From contig CAZMGM010000001.1 of assembly GCA_964565865.1 (NCBI GenBank), forward strand, positions 62,001-126,000: 64,000 bases of DNA. The letters run 5' to 3'. This document shows positions 33,718 to 41,813 of this stretch, piece by piece. This DNA is from CBDAPI01 sp964565865 (GTDB taxonomy: Bacteria; Acidobacteriota; UBA6911; RPQK01; CBDAPI01). The position numbers and the translations under genes are program-made. The notes beneath the pieces were generated by a model, which worked only from the letters and a program-made list of their open reading frames with translations, made no database searches and was not told the DNA's origin. Numbering within the stretch: the first letter of the stretch is position 1; every line of letters begins with the position of its first letter.

Positions 33718-34945
33718 CAACGTGGAAATCCAGGACAATGGGGTCGTGATCCGAGAGGGGAGCGAACCGATCGTGAACCTCGCTAATAACTCGTGGAAGC
33801 CGGGTGGAGTCGGACACCACGTCGCGACCTGCAAACCAGTCCAGCTTCATCGAGCACTTGCCGTCCATGCCCTTCAACGCCCAGCGGATAAACCAGAAGC
33901 ACCAGTTGGGGATCCAGTCGCCCATGTTGGAGTTAATGGACAGGTCGTTGATGTCGTAGTGGAGCGTACACCGGCCTAGCTGGTTCAGGGATCGGTAGTC
34001 GTATCCCCGTGTTTCCAGCTCCTTGAAAAGCCTACGTTCGAACCATCGATCCGGGTGAGGATAATGGTTGCGTAGCACGTTGTCGATCCCCATTAAGACT
34101 CGCCGCGTGTAGCCGAGGATAGAATAGGTAGCTCGCTTCGAGTTGAACGTCGAGGTGTTCCAGTCCCCTCCCATGAGAACCGGAAATCTCGGCCGCAGGC
34201 TGTCCATATGGTCCAGAACCAGCCTCATCTGGCGACAGCGGTGGCTCTGGGTCGAGTGAGCATCCAGGTGCAGTGTCACGGCCCGGAAGGGACTCACCGG
34301 ATGGCACACCAAACCCACAACTGCCTGCTGGCAGCCGATCCTCTTTTCCCGACCTCGCATTTTATCCTTTCCGTTGGGAAGGGCGATAGCATGAACGTCC
34401 TGGAGAGGAAACCTGGAAAACAATGCATTCCCATGAAGGCTGAGGCGATTCTCGCCCAAGACTTCAGATTCGAGGCCGCTGCCTTTTACCAGGCTGATGT
34501 AACAGTTGGCAAAAGCGTAGTTCAGCCCCAGGCCCCGCGCGATCTCTCGCGCCACACACCGATTTCCGCTGCGGGCCATCCCAAAGTCCAGCTCGGTTAG
34601 AAAAAGCACATCACTGTGGCACATTCTCGGATGGTGCCTCAGGGTCTCAATCACGCCCTCGACCTGCAGTCCCCGCTCGATGTTCCAGGCCGTTGCCCTC
34701 AGTGGACCAGTGGGCCGCAGGTCCAGGGATCTGAAGTTTTCCCCTATCACGGTCGCCATGATCCGGTCGACTTCGGACCGGATGTGAGCGTACTGCCGAC
34801 TCGACTCCAGGCTACTTGTGGAGTGGAATTGGCTCAGCGCGGAGAGACGAGGCGACAGCCAGTGTTCCAGGGCCTCGGGCGGAGGCAGTCCCGGGCTGCC
34901 CCCGGCTTCCATCTCGAACGAGGAACCTTCCTGGTCATCCCACAT
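33710..34945 (-). CDS. Endonuclease/exonuclease/phosphatase (EEP) family protein
   Basis: A 411-residue protein with the EEP (DNase I-like) fold. The metal and catalytic motifs are in order: TAWNIERG (Asn), FLTELDFGM (Glu), LHLDAHST (His region), MGGDWNTSTF (Asp and Asn) and LSDHDPIVLDF (Asp-His at the end). No signal peptide is seen, and the first 80 residues are not part of the fold. Members hydrolyse phosphodiester bonds in nucleic acids, lipids or inositol phosphates, and the substrate cannot be told here. It is the last gene of a reverse-strand run after the ThuA and DUF6786-like genes (15-base gap). Confidence 0.85.
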   Translation of the reverse strand: MWDDQEGSSFEMEAGGSPGLPPPEALEHWLSPRLSALSQFHSTSSLESSRQYAHIRSEVDRIMATVIGENFRSLDLRPTGPLRATAWNIERGLQVEGVIETLRHHPRMCHSDVLFLTELDFGMARSGNRCVAREIARGLGLNYAFANCYISLVKGSGLESEVLGENRLSLHGNALFSRFPLQDVHAIALPNGKDKMRGREKRIGCQQAVVGLVCHPVSPFRAVTLHLDAHSTQSHRCRQMRLVLDHMDSLRPRFPVLMGGDWNTSTFNSKRATYSILGYTRRVLMGIDNVLRNHYPHPDRWFERRLFKELETRGYDYRSLNQLGRCTLHYDINDLSINSNMGDWIPNWCFWFIRWALKGMDGKCSMKLDWFAGRDVVSDSTRLPRVISEVHDRFAPLSDHDPIVLDFHVVN

Positions 34946-34960
34946 TCTAGGACCGGCTCC

Positions 34961-36235
34961 CTACTCTTCGTCCTCTGAGCCAAAAACGTGGCGGATTGAG
35001 CTAGCGTTCACGCCCAGGCTCTCTTGCAAGATCGGATCGAGTGTTGATACGGACCCGACGAAATGGATTGTCGTGTGGGTGTGGGACAGGGATTCTCCCG
35101 CTGGCCGCAGAGCTGCTGGAGAGGAGGTCTCGATTTCGTAGAAAGGCCCCAGGGAGCGAGCGCCCGGTGAGGGCGGCCCGTCATTGTAGCTGTTGATCAC
35201 ATCGCCCCGGTACGGCTCCTCCTGAAGCTCCCACATCGAGTTGACATAGTCCCGCAGGCCGGAGGGTTGGTCGAAGGGAACGATGGTAACAACCCCCGCC
35301 TTCCAGTCGTAGCTTCCGGAAATCCCCTTGGAGCGCTCCGGAAGGACGCCGATTTTGCTTCGAAAAGCTCCATCGGCCTTGAAGAATATGTGGCCGTCGG
35401 TGACCACCAAACGGTCCTTCGGTACCTCGCCGAAGTAAGCGGCATTCACAACCGGTCCCAGCTCCTCTTCCGGCCCTTTCTTGTAAGGAATGATAACCGT
35501 TGTGGTGGGGCTGGCCTTGAACATTCCCAGATTCCAGATGGAAAGCAGACCTTTTTCTTTGGTCCAGTCCTCCGAACCCCGATTCGTGATCGTATTGATC
35601 GACTGGTAAGCCACCATGGAAGCATCCGATCCGACCCTTCCAATCAGCCCGGAAACGGTCTCTCGATCCAGGAGTCTTATCACTCGGTCGATCTGGATTT
35701 GAAAGTGGCCCCCGGAGTAGTTCACGACTTCCGCCTGATGCCTGAATACAATCCGCCGGTCATCTTGTTCGACCACCTGATAAGAATGCGAATCGATCAC
35801 AGCCGGCGTCTGCCAGTGTTCCAGGTCGAACGGGTCACCCCTTTTAAAAAAGATGGAAAACTGTCCACCCTCCGGTCCCAACCAGAAGCGATCCTCCCCT
35901 CCGAAGGCGTTGATTTGCGGTTGAAGCTCCCCTGAAGCAATGAGTTCCCGGTTCACCCACCCAAAACTTGATCCACTCGAGCCACGGGCCGTGCTGGTCA
36001 TGACCCGACCCTGGTAGTCGGGAACGACTGCGACCTGAGCCCCAGAGGAAGAATCGGATAAGAGGATCACCTCTTTGTGTTCCCGGAGAAAACGGAGATC
36101 GTCTGAAAAAGTTGGATCTACCTTCGTGCTTTCCTCCATAGTAACAAGAGCCCTCTCACCGGGCGCCGCACACCCGGCCAATCCCCAGATAAGACCCCAC
36201 ACCATCAACCCGTACTCAGTCCTTCGCTTGATCAT
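34961..36235 (-). CDS. DUF6786-like lipoprotein
   Basis: A 424-residue lipoprotein (signal GLMVWGLIWGLAGC with lipobox LAGC). The body has phrases of the DUF6786 family as I remember it: YQGRVMTSTARGSSGSSFGW, NRELI, INAFGGEDRFWLGPEGGQFS, FDLEHWQTPAVID. The fold is probably a galactose-mutarotase-like beta sandwich. Its start codon overlaps the stop of the ThuA gene (ATGA), so translation is coupled. Function unknown; the pairing suggests extracytoplasmic carbohydrate handling. The end carries an acidic EDEE tail. Confidence 0.7.
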   Translation of the reverse strand: MIKRRTEYGLMVWGLIWGLAGCAAPGERALVTMEESTKVDPTFSDDLRFLREHKEVILLSDSSSGAQVAVVPDYQGRVMTSTARGSSGSSFGWVNRELIASGELQPQINAFGGEDRFWLGPEGGQFSIFFKRGDPFDLEHWQTPAVIDSHSYQVVEQDDRRIVFRHQAEVVNYSGGHFQIQIDRVIRLLDRETVSGLIGRVGSDASMVAYQSINTITNRGSEDWTKEKGLLSIWNLGMFKASPTTTVIIPYKKGPEEELGPVVNAAYFGEVPKDRLVVTDGHIFFKADGAFRSKIGVLPERSKGISGSYDWKAGVVTIVPFDQPSGLRDYVNSMWELQEEPYRGDVINSYNDGPPSPGARSLGPFYEIETSSPAALRPAGESLSHTHTTIHFVGSVSTLDPILQESLGVNASSIRHVFGSEDEE

Positions 36236-37266
36236 CGTCTCTCCTTCCCGATGATTGTTTGCATCTGTCTAGGTTCTTGCCCTCGTCTGTACCCGCCGAA
36301 ACCAGCATCAGAAGGAGCATACTCTGCAATCAGGTCAACGTTTGCACCTCCTACGGGAATCCGATCTTCCAGTCCCAGGACCCAGAAAATACTGTTGACC
36401 AGGAGTCTCCGCATAGCCGGCTCTCGAAAATCGTAGGGATGGCCCAGCGTTGTAAAGAAAATCCTGGCACCGCGGTAGCTCTTTGTCCAGGCAACCGGGT
36501 TGTCGAGCGGATAGAGATCCAACTCCTCCATATGGTTCGACTTCAGAGAACGACCGTTCAGGAGGGGATCAGAATCTCCCTGTAAACGATGCTCACCTCC
36601 GTGGACATGATACAGCCAGGAATAGGATTGAAAGGGCATCATACCGCGTAGAACAGGGTGGCCTTGCTTTCCTTCCCACGCCGATACCGCCGTCAGGGGC
36701 CGAGTCCCATGATGGCCATGATGACTAATCCACTTCTGGCCGAAGACCGTAGCTCCAAAATCGTCATTCCATCGGCTACGAGGATCGTCCTGGTCGTAAG
36801 CAAATGCGTGCGTCGACGTACGCAACCCTACTATAGGGCGTCCGGAACTCACGTATGCGAGAACCCTTTGCAGCTGCTGCTCCGGCAGTTGTCGGAAACG
36901 CAAGAAAAAGACAGCGAGATCGGCTTCATCAAGAGCCTCCAGGCCTTCGAGACCCGTCAGATAGTCCGGAGTTACCATCCCGGTCTCGGGATCGACCGCG
37001 TAGCAGATAGTAACCCGCATCCCATAGTGTTGGTGCAAGATGCTCGCAATCATGGGCATGGATTCTTCGGATCGATACTCCTCCTCCCCGATCACAAAGA
37101 CCACGTGTGGAATATTTTCGTCCCGGGGCTGGCTGGAAGGGGTACAGGAGCCGAGGACAACCATCAGGGCCAGCGCCCCGTTCTGGCAACGTCTCCGACC
37201 AGGTTTAGCAGCCCACACTTGACTCGGCACGGGGTCAAAAGTCACAAGTCGGAAGTTGAAAGTCAA
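36232..37266 (-). CDS. ThuA-like domain lipoprotein
   Basis: A protein with the ThuA-like (trehalose-utilisation, class I glutamine-amidotransferase-like) fold: HVVFVIGEEEYRSEESMPM, DLAVFFLRFRQLPEQQ, GRPIVGLRTSTHAF, HPVLRGM, and ARIFFTTLGHPYDF near the end. The nucleophile Cys of true amidotransferases is not present, as usual for this family. A lipobox (VVLGSC) lies about 40 residues after the listed start. The first codons lie inside a 7-base repeat tract (37238-37265), so the real start is probably further in, for example the GTG near 37218 or the ATG at 37162-37164. It overlaps the next gene by 4 bases. Confidence 0.78.
   Translation of the reverse strand: MTFNFRLVTFDPVPSQVWAAKPGRRRCQNGALALMVVLGSCTPSSQPRDENIPHVVFVIGEEEYRSEESMPMIASILHQHYGMRVTICYAVDPETGMVTPDYLTGLEGLEALDEADLAVFFLRFRQLPEQQLQRVLAYVSSGRPIVGLRTSTHAFAYDQDDPRSRWNDDFGATVFGQKWISHHGHHGTRPLTAVSAWEGKQGHPVLRGMMPFQSYSWLYHVHGGEHRLQGDSDPLLNGRSLKSNHMEELDLYPLDNPVAWTKSYRGARIFFTTLGHPYDFREPAMRRLLVNSIFWVLGLEDRIPVGGANVDLIAEYAPSDAGFGGYRRGQEPRQMQTIIGKERR
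37238..37265. repeat. Degenerate 7-base periodic tract with flanking inverted repeat
   Basis: Four heptamers in register (AAAGTCA, CAAGTCG, GAAGTTG, AAAGTCA). It lies inside a perfect 11-base inverted repeat, CACACTTGACT at 37214-37224 and its complement at 37261-37271. Confidence 0.6.
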
Positions 37267-37360
37267 GTGTGTCGCCTGGATTCTCTGCTACGCATTCCTG
37301 GCTGCTGATAGAAGACTGTGGGAGCAGCCGGACACCGGGTCTCGCCAATGAGCCCCGCGA

Positions 37361-39046
37361 TTACGACTTGATATGCTGCGCCTGACCGGAGCTCAGGACC
37401 TTCAGATTGCGCCAGCGAGCCGTGACTCCCTGTCCGAAAAGCGAATGTTCGTAGCGGGAATCGAGTCCGGGCTGAACCCCTCCCCGTCCGTCAGGCAGAT
37501 CGTCAAGGAGTGTAAAAATCGCCATGATGACTCGAAAACGGGCCGGCAGGATGATGGGCCCCGCAGGCTCGTCGATGCTGGCGACCCATTCGACGTCCCG
37601 GACAATCTGTCCGTCAAACAGCCACTGGGCACGATCCGGGGCGGCTTCCAGCCACCCGTCCTCCCCCGGCTGATAGCGAATCTCGTAGTGATGCCAGGAA
37701 CCGGGCTCTATGGTCACGTCCGTCAAAAGCGGATCAATCAGAGGGAGGGTGGAGTCTTCGCCGCCGGGAGCCTTCACTGGGAAATGTTCGCGCAGTGCCA
37801 CGACCCGCCGATTGGACACCCCGAGATTCAAAACGATCCCAGTCGTATTGTCGATCAAGGCGATGGCACCATTGCCCAGCCTCGGATCGTCCGGATCCGC
37901 CCCGAACGGGTTGGTCTCGGTCCCCTGTACTTCAACAGAGAGCTCGACGGCAACCGATAGACCTTCGCCGGTCGGGTAGCGACGATCGCTCACCAGCATG
38001 GTTTTGACATGGTCGAGTGGATTGTCGAAGCCAAGGGTGAAGGTGGGAATCTCGATCTCGAACTCAGGCACCTCTGTCGTGGGTGTGGTCAGAGTGGCCG
38101 CTGGATCGAGCATCTCCCGACCGGCCACCTGGGGAATGCTCCAGCCTCGGCCAATCAGAGGGGAACCGGTCGACCAGTCCGTGAAATCACGGCCTTCCCC
38201 CTCCAGCATGTAGGCCGGCGCAGGGAGCCCTCTCCAGACATCCACGGTCTTGGGATCGTTAGTCCAGTTCAGTGGCTGATAGCTTTCCTCGTCCCAGATC
38301 TGATCCACCTCCAGGGTCAACTCGACGACATTCCCAGCCGGATCAGGGATGTAAACGAAGATGTTGTGACCGGGACCGTGACGGCTGGGTCCGTAAATGA
38401 TCGGAATGTCATTCCGCCAGAGATGGTCACAGACCTTTTTAACGTCACCCCAGTCAGCCAGATCATACGCATAGTGATTTACCTTGGCTGAGCCCGTCTC
38501 GAGGAACGCAATACCGTGGTGCTGCTGATTCCAGCGCATCCAGACGACCGAGTCCCCCACCGCATCGGAAACCCTGAATCCCAGAACGTCGGTATAAAAC
38601 GCCACACAACGCGGAAGGTCGGCCGTCATCATGGTGATGTGACCAAAACGGATGGGTCGGACTTCACATGGCTGTAAGGGCTCCTCGAGGGTCTGCATCC
38701 CGGCATACAGTTCCACTCGATTCCCGTCCGGGTCAAGATAACAAAGCCCCGATCCATGACCCGGCTCAGGGTAGTCCCTGGGCTCAGGGTGGAAACCCCG
38801 GGCTGCAAGAGTGTCCCGTGCTTCCCCCAGCGCCTCCTCGCTGGCAACCTCCAGTCCCAGGTGGTGCAGGGCCCTTTTCCCGGGATAGATGGCCAGGCAG
38901 TGATGGTCCCGATTGCAGCGCAGGAAAACGGCTCCATCGATTCGCTCTGTCGTCTCCAACCCTACAATCTTTTCATAGAATTCAGCTGTTTCTTCGACAT
39001 TGGGAACACTAATGGCAACGTGAGTGGAAGTTTTGATATCGACCAT
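37361..39046 (-). CDS. Extradiol dioxygenase-type VOC protein fused to a C-terminal beta-rich domain
   Basis: Residues 1-250 are two vicinal-oxygen-chelate domains laid out as in type I extradiol dioxygenases. The Fe(II) facial triad is complete in the second domain: His136 (FGHITMM), His191 (VNHYAYD) and Glu242 (NVVELTLE). His177 and the HNIFVYIPDPAGN segment provide the usual second-shell His and Tyr. Residues about 265-561 are an added beta-rich region (ALIDNTTGIVLNLG, SWHHYEIRYQPGEDGWLEA, VTARWRNLKVL) resembling a concanavalin/LamG-like jelly roll. There is no signal peptide. It follows the sugar isomerase at 39050 by only 3 bases, so both are made together. A catechol-cleaving role is suggested by the triad but the substrate is unknown. 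Confidence 0.8.
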   Translation of the reverse strand: MVDIKTSTHVAISVPNVEETAEFYEKIVGLETTERIDGAVFLRCNRDHHCLAIYPGKRALHHLGLEVASEEALGEARDTLAARGFHPEPRDYPEPGHGSGLCYLDPDGNRVELYAGMQTLEEPLQPCEVRPIRFGHITMMTADLPRCVAFYTDVLGFRVSDAVGDSVVWMRWNQQHHGIAFLETGSAKVNHYAYDLADWGDVKKVCDHLWRNDIPIIYGPSRHGPGHNIFVYIPDPAGNVVELTLEVDQIWDEESYQPLNWTNDPKTVDVWRGLPAPAYMLEGEGRDFTDWSTGSPLIGRGWSIPQVAGREMLDPAATLTTPTTEVPEFEIEIPTFTLGFDNPLDHVKTMLVSDRRYPTGEGLSVAVELSVEVQGTETNPFGADPDDPRLGNGAIALIDNTTGIVLNLGVSNRRVVALREHFPVKAPGGEDSTLPLIDPLLTDVTIEPGSWHHYEIRYQPGEDGWLEAAPDRAQWLFDGQIVRDVEWVASIDEPAGPIILPARFRVIMAIFTLLDDLPDGRGGVQPGLDSRYEHSLFGQGVTARWRNLKVLSSGQAQHIKS

Positions 39047-39049
39047 CGC

Positions 39050-39949
39050 CTAAGAGGACTCCTGTGACTGGTTCCTGACCTGCTCGATCACAGCCTCCAG
39101 GTTCTGCCTCGATCTCCGGGTCCCCTCAGCCAGATTCTCCAGCGTACTGGACACTTTGCGTTCATACTCAATGGCCCAGATTCCGTCAAAGGAGTTCAGG
39201 AGTTCCCGTATGATCGGTCCCCAGTCGATTTCCCCCTCTCCAAAGGCCCGATACTCGACCCCTTTGGGGTTCTGGGGGGCCTGGGCCACGTCCTTCCAGT
39301 GAGTATAGACAACCCGATCCTGTACAGTCAGCAGGGCCTGGTAGGGATCCTCTCCTCCGAAGGCATAGTTGGCCGGGTCATAGGTCACCCCCACTTCTTT
39401 GTGAGGCACCATATCGAGGAGCCTCCTCAGTCCGGAACCGGTGGCCGAAGTACCCCCATGGTTTTCGATTCCCACGTGAATTCCCTTTCCTTTCAGATAG
39501 TCCCCCACCTTGTTGAAAGCTACGGCCAGAGTGTCGTAAAGGGCCTCTGTAACCCGCTCAGGCGTCAGCACATAGTGCATGGAGTGGCTGAAATCGTGTT
39601 CTGTGAAAACCCGGATGACCTGGGCACCCAGAGCTTCTGCGACGTCTATGGCCTTCATAATCTCAGCAGAGCGGTCCTCGGCAATATCACCTTCCAGGCC
39701 CACTACGGCGCCGCCCCCAAGAGCCGTTACCTGGACCCCGTTAGCCTCCGCCAACTCCTTTACGAGATCGATTTCTGCCAGCGTAGCATCCAGGGAAATC
39801 CGGTTCTCGCAGTTTTCGTTGAACCACCCGCAATCGATCTCGACAGACGGCGTACCGATTTTTCGACAAGTCTGGAAGAATTCCGGAAGGCCGTATTCTC
39901 TGAACCCGTAGGCCGCAGTGCCGAACTGAATACCTTCTGCCTTTGTCAT
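39050..39949 (-). CDS. Sugar phosphate isomerase/epimerase (xylose isomerase-like TIM barrel)
   Basis: A 299-residue AP-endonuclease-2-like barrel. The ATG at 39947-39949 has an excellent AGGAGG site. Metal-site residues are suggested by VGIENHGGTSAT (Glu and His), VTYDPANYAF (Asp), THWKDV (His) and WAIEYERK (Glu), as in sugar isomerases and inosose dehydratases. It is the first gene of a two-gene operon with the VOC fusion. A truncated relative lies 400 bases upstream on the other strand (40336). Substrate unknown. Confidence 0.87.
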   Translation of the reverse strand: MTKAEGIQFGTAAYGFREYGLPEFFQTCRKIGTPSVEIDCGWFNENCENRISLDATLAEIDLVKELAEANGVQVTALGGGAVVGLEGDIAEDRSAEIMKAIDVAEALGAQVIRVFTEHDFSHSMHYVLTPERVTEALYDTLAVAFNKVGDYLKGKGIHVGIENHGGTSATGSGLRRLLDMVPHKEVGVTYDPANYAFGGEDPYQALLTVQDRVVYTHWKDVAQAPQNPKGVEYRAFGEGEIDWGPIIRELLNSFDGIWAIEYERKVSSTLENLAEGTRRSRQNLEAVIEQVRNQSQESS

Positions 39950-39983
39950 TGGGAAATCCTCCTGTGAATGACAAAAGTCTAGC

Positions 39984-40202
39984 CTAAAAGCAGTGCAGAA
40001 CTCCAAAATTTCGCCTCGGGGCTACTCTAACGGCCGAGCAAGTCTCAGTCAGGAAATTCACTGCCAGGTCGGCCCGCTCTGCTAAATCCAGTGTATCCAG
40101 CACTTCAGCGTCGTAGGTGGAAGCCGTCAGCTCGGCACTGGGTCTGCGCTCAGACAGCTCACCAGGGCTCTGCTTCCGCCCTTTCGGGGCTAAAGACCAC
40201 AA
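39984..40202 (-). pseudogene. Possible N-terminal gene fragment
   Basis: The reverse strand reads LSERRPSAELTASTYDAEVL and DTLDLAERADLAVNFLTET before losing coherence. This looks like the start of a real protein (a T-Y-D-P-E-V-L-D-T-L-D-L-A-E-R-A style opening of a secreted or glycosidase-like protein), but no domain follows. Assignment is by eye and weak. The remaining bases to 40335 show nothing. Confidence 0.3.
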
Positions 40203-40335
40203 AGTGGTCAGCAGGAAATATCCGTGGGCGTCAGCCCATGGAGGCAGGAGAACTTAGCCACCAGACCCGGAGAGGCGACAGAGTGCATTAAGATTTGCCT
40301 TTCTCCGGAGAAAGACGAAGAACGACGGCAGGAAA

Positions 40336-40650
40336 ATGTCTGCACCACAAGACACCCGATTGGAGCTGGCAGCTTACGGGTTTCGTGAATTCAGCCTCAA
40401 GGAATACTTTCAATTGGCGGTAGATCTGAGGCTGAGCGCAGTTGAGGTCGACTGGGGATGACTGCCCCATGCCAGAAACAAGCTATTGGTCAAATCCAGC
40501 AAAGAGGAAATTGCTGAAGTAACGCGACTGGAAAAAGCGCAAGAGTCAAGGTAGTCTTGCTGGAGGGCCACAGGACCGACCTGTGTAATTTGAGATCAGT
40601 GATCGGATCGGTAAGAAGTGGGGCCAATTGAGAACAGCGTAAAGGCCCTC
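40336..40650 (+). pseudogene. Remnant of a second sugar isomerase
   Basis: The ATG at 40336 (CAGGAAA site) opens a 41-codon frame containing LELAAYGFREFSLKEYFQLA and LSAVEVDWG, clearly related to the N-terminus of the intact isomerase at 39050 (AAYGFREYGLPEFFQT). After the TGA at 40459-40461 other frames continue with SSKEEIAEVTRLEKAQ and VKVVLLEGHRTDL, the next strands of the barrel. Then it fades. At least two frameshifts; no active-site part left. Confidence 0.65.
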
Positions 40651-40733
40651 GTGCCAGCGAGCTCTGATCAACCAAACCGCTTGGATAACACTAGTTGACA
40701 ACCCGTCGAACTCACGGCAAAACAGGAGTCACC

Positions 40734-41768
40734 ATGAGCCCACGTTTAATTCTTTTATATATTGCCCACCCATTTCTTGAAAACGAAGGATTCACACCCT
40801 GGGGTCAGGATGTCTTTAATGCCATCGGGGACCGGCATGAGATTCGGACCCTGAATAAGAAGGCTCCGATTGCCCCGCAGCTGGAGGGCGTCGACGTGGT
40901 CATCGACCTTGGAGGGGAGGCAGGAAGCAGAGCAGGAGTCTCCGAGGAACGATACCGTCTAGCCACCGAACTGGCCGATGCGTCAGCCGGAAAGGTTCGT
41001 CTGTGGCAAATCGTGGGAACCGGTTTTGAACACTTCGACCTAGACTATTGGAAGAGCAAGGCGATCCCTGTTTCCAACGCCCCTGGACAATTCAGTGCCG
41101 TGGGGTTGGCGGAATGCGCCATGATGTTCATCCTGATGTTAACTCGCAAATACCCGGTTGCCCGCGGGAACTTTAAGAGAGGCGAGGTTGGTAACCCTCT
41201 GGGCACAGAGCTGGTTGGTTTGAAGCTTGGCATCATTGGTCTTGGAGCCAGCGGTATAGAACTCGCCAGGCGGGCGCTACCTTTTGGCATGCGCATTGCT
41301 GCTATCGACATTCGAGATGTGCCGGACGAAGAGGTGGAAGAGTTCCAGTTGGAATTCGTGGGCAAGCCGGCTGATCTCGACAAGGTCGTTGCCGACTCGG
41401 ACATCCTGTCACTTCACCTCCACGTCAACGAGGAAACGAAACACTTGATGGACGCCCGGCGTTTGGCTCTCATGAAACCAACTGCCCTGCTGGTCAATAT
41501 CGCCCGGGGAGCCCTCGTTGACGAAGAGGCGCTGGCTCAAGCCCTGGTCGAAGGCAGAATCGGCGGTGCAGGGCTGGATGTCTTCGCCGGTGATACCCTG
41601 GAAGGTCACGATTGGAACGCACCCGTCTACAGCCTGCCCAATGTTGTCACGACACCCCACGTCGCTGGAGCAACGGACGGCACCTCACGCAAGCGGGCCC
41701 AGGCGGTAGCCGAGAATGTGGACCGCATCGCCAATGGTGTACCGGCACTCTACCGGATCGATGAGTGA
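40734..41768 (+). CDS. D-2-hydroxyacid dehydrogenase family protein
   Basis: A 344-residue NAD-dependent dehydrogenase of the D-isomer 2-hydroxyacid family (phosphoglycerate dehydrogenase-like). The dinucleotide loop is LGIIGLGASGIELARRA, the substrate Arg is in VNIARGALVDE, the acid residue lies around GGAGLDVF, and the catalytic His is in TTPHVAG. The ATG at 40734 with an AGGAG site is chosen over the TTG at 40695. The ALDH gene follows 45 bases later. Together they could oxidise a glyoxylate/hydroxypyruvate-type intermediate of sugar-acid breakdown, but this is inference. Confidence 0.88.
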   Translation: MSPRLILLYIAHPFLENEGFTPWGQDVFNAIGDRHEIRTLNKKAPIAPQLEGVDVVIDLGGEAGSRAGVSEERYRLATELADASAGKVRLWQIVGTGFEHFDLDYWKSKAIPVSNAPGQFSAVGLAECAMMFILMLTRKYPVARGNFKRGEVGNPLGTELVGLKLGIIGLGASGIELARRALPFGMRIAAIDIRDVPDEEVEEFQLEFVGKPADLDKVVADSDILSLHLHVNEETKHLMDARRLALMKPTALLVNIARGALVDEEALAQALVEGRIGGAGLDVFAGDTLEGHDWNAPVYSLPNVVTTPHVAGATDGTSRKRAQAVAENVDRIANGVPALYRIDE

Positions 41769-41813
41769 AGTTGCGGGCCTTTAGGAACGCCACTTCAGAA
41801 AGGACTGAAAATC

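Noticed and set aside
40695..40736. TTGACA promoter before the D-2-hydroxyacid dehydrogenase
   Set aside because: A perfect -35 hexamer, but no -10-like sequence at 16-18 bases and it is too close to the ribosome site.
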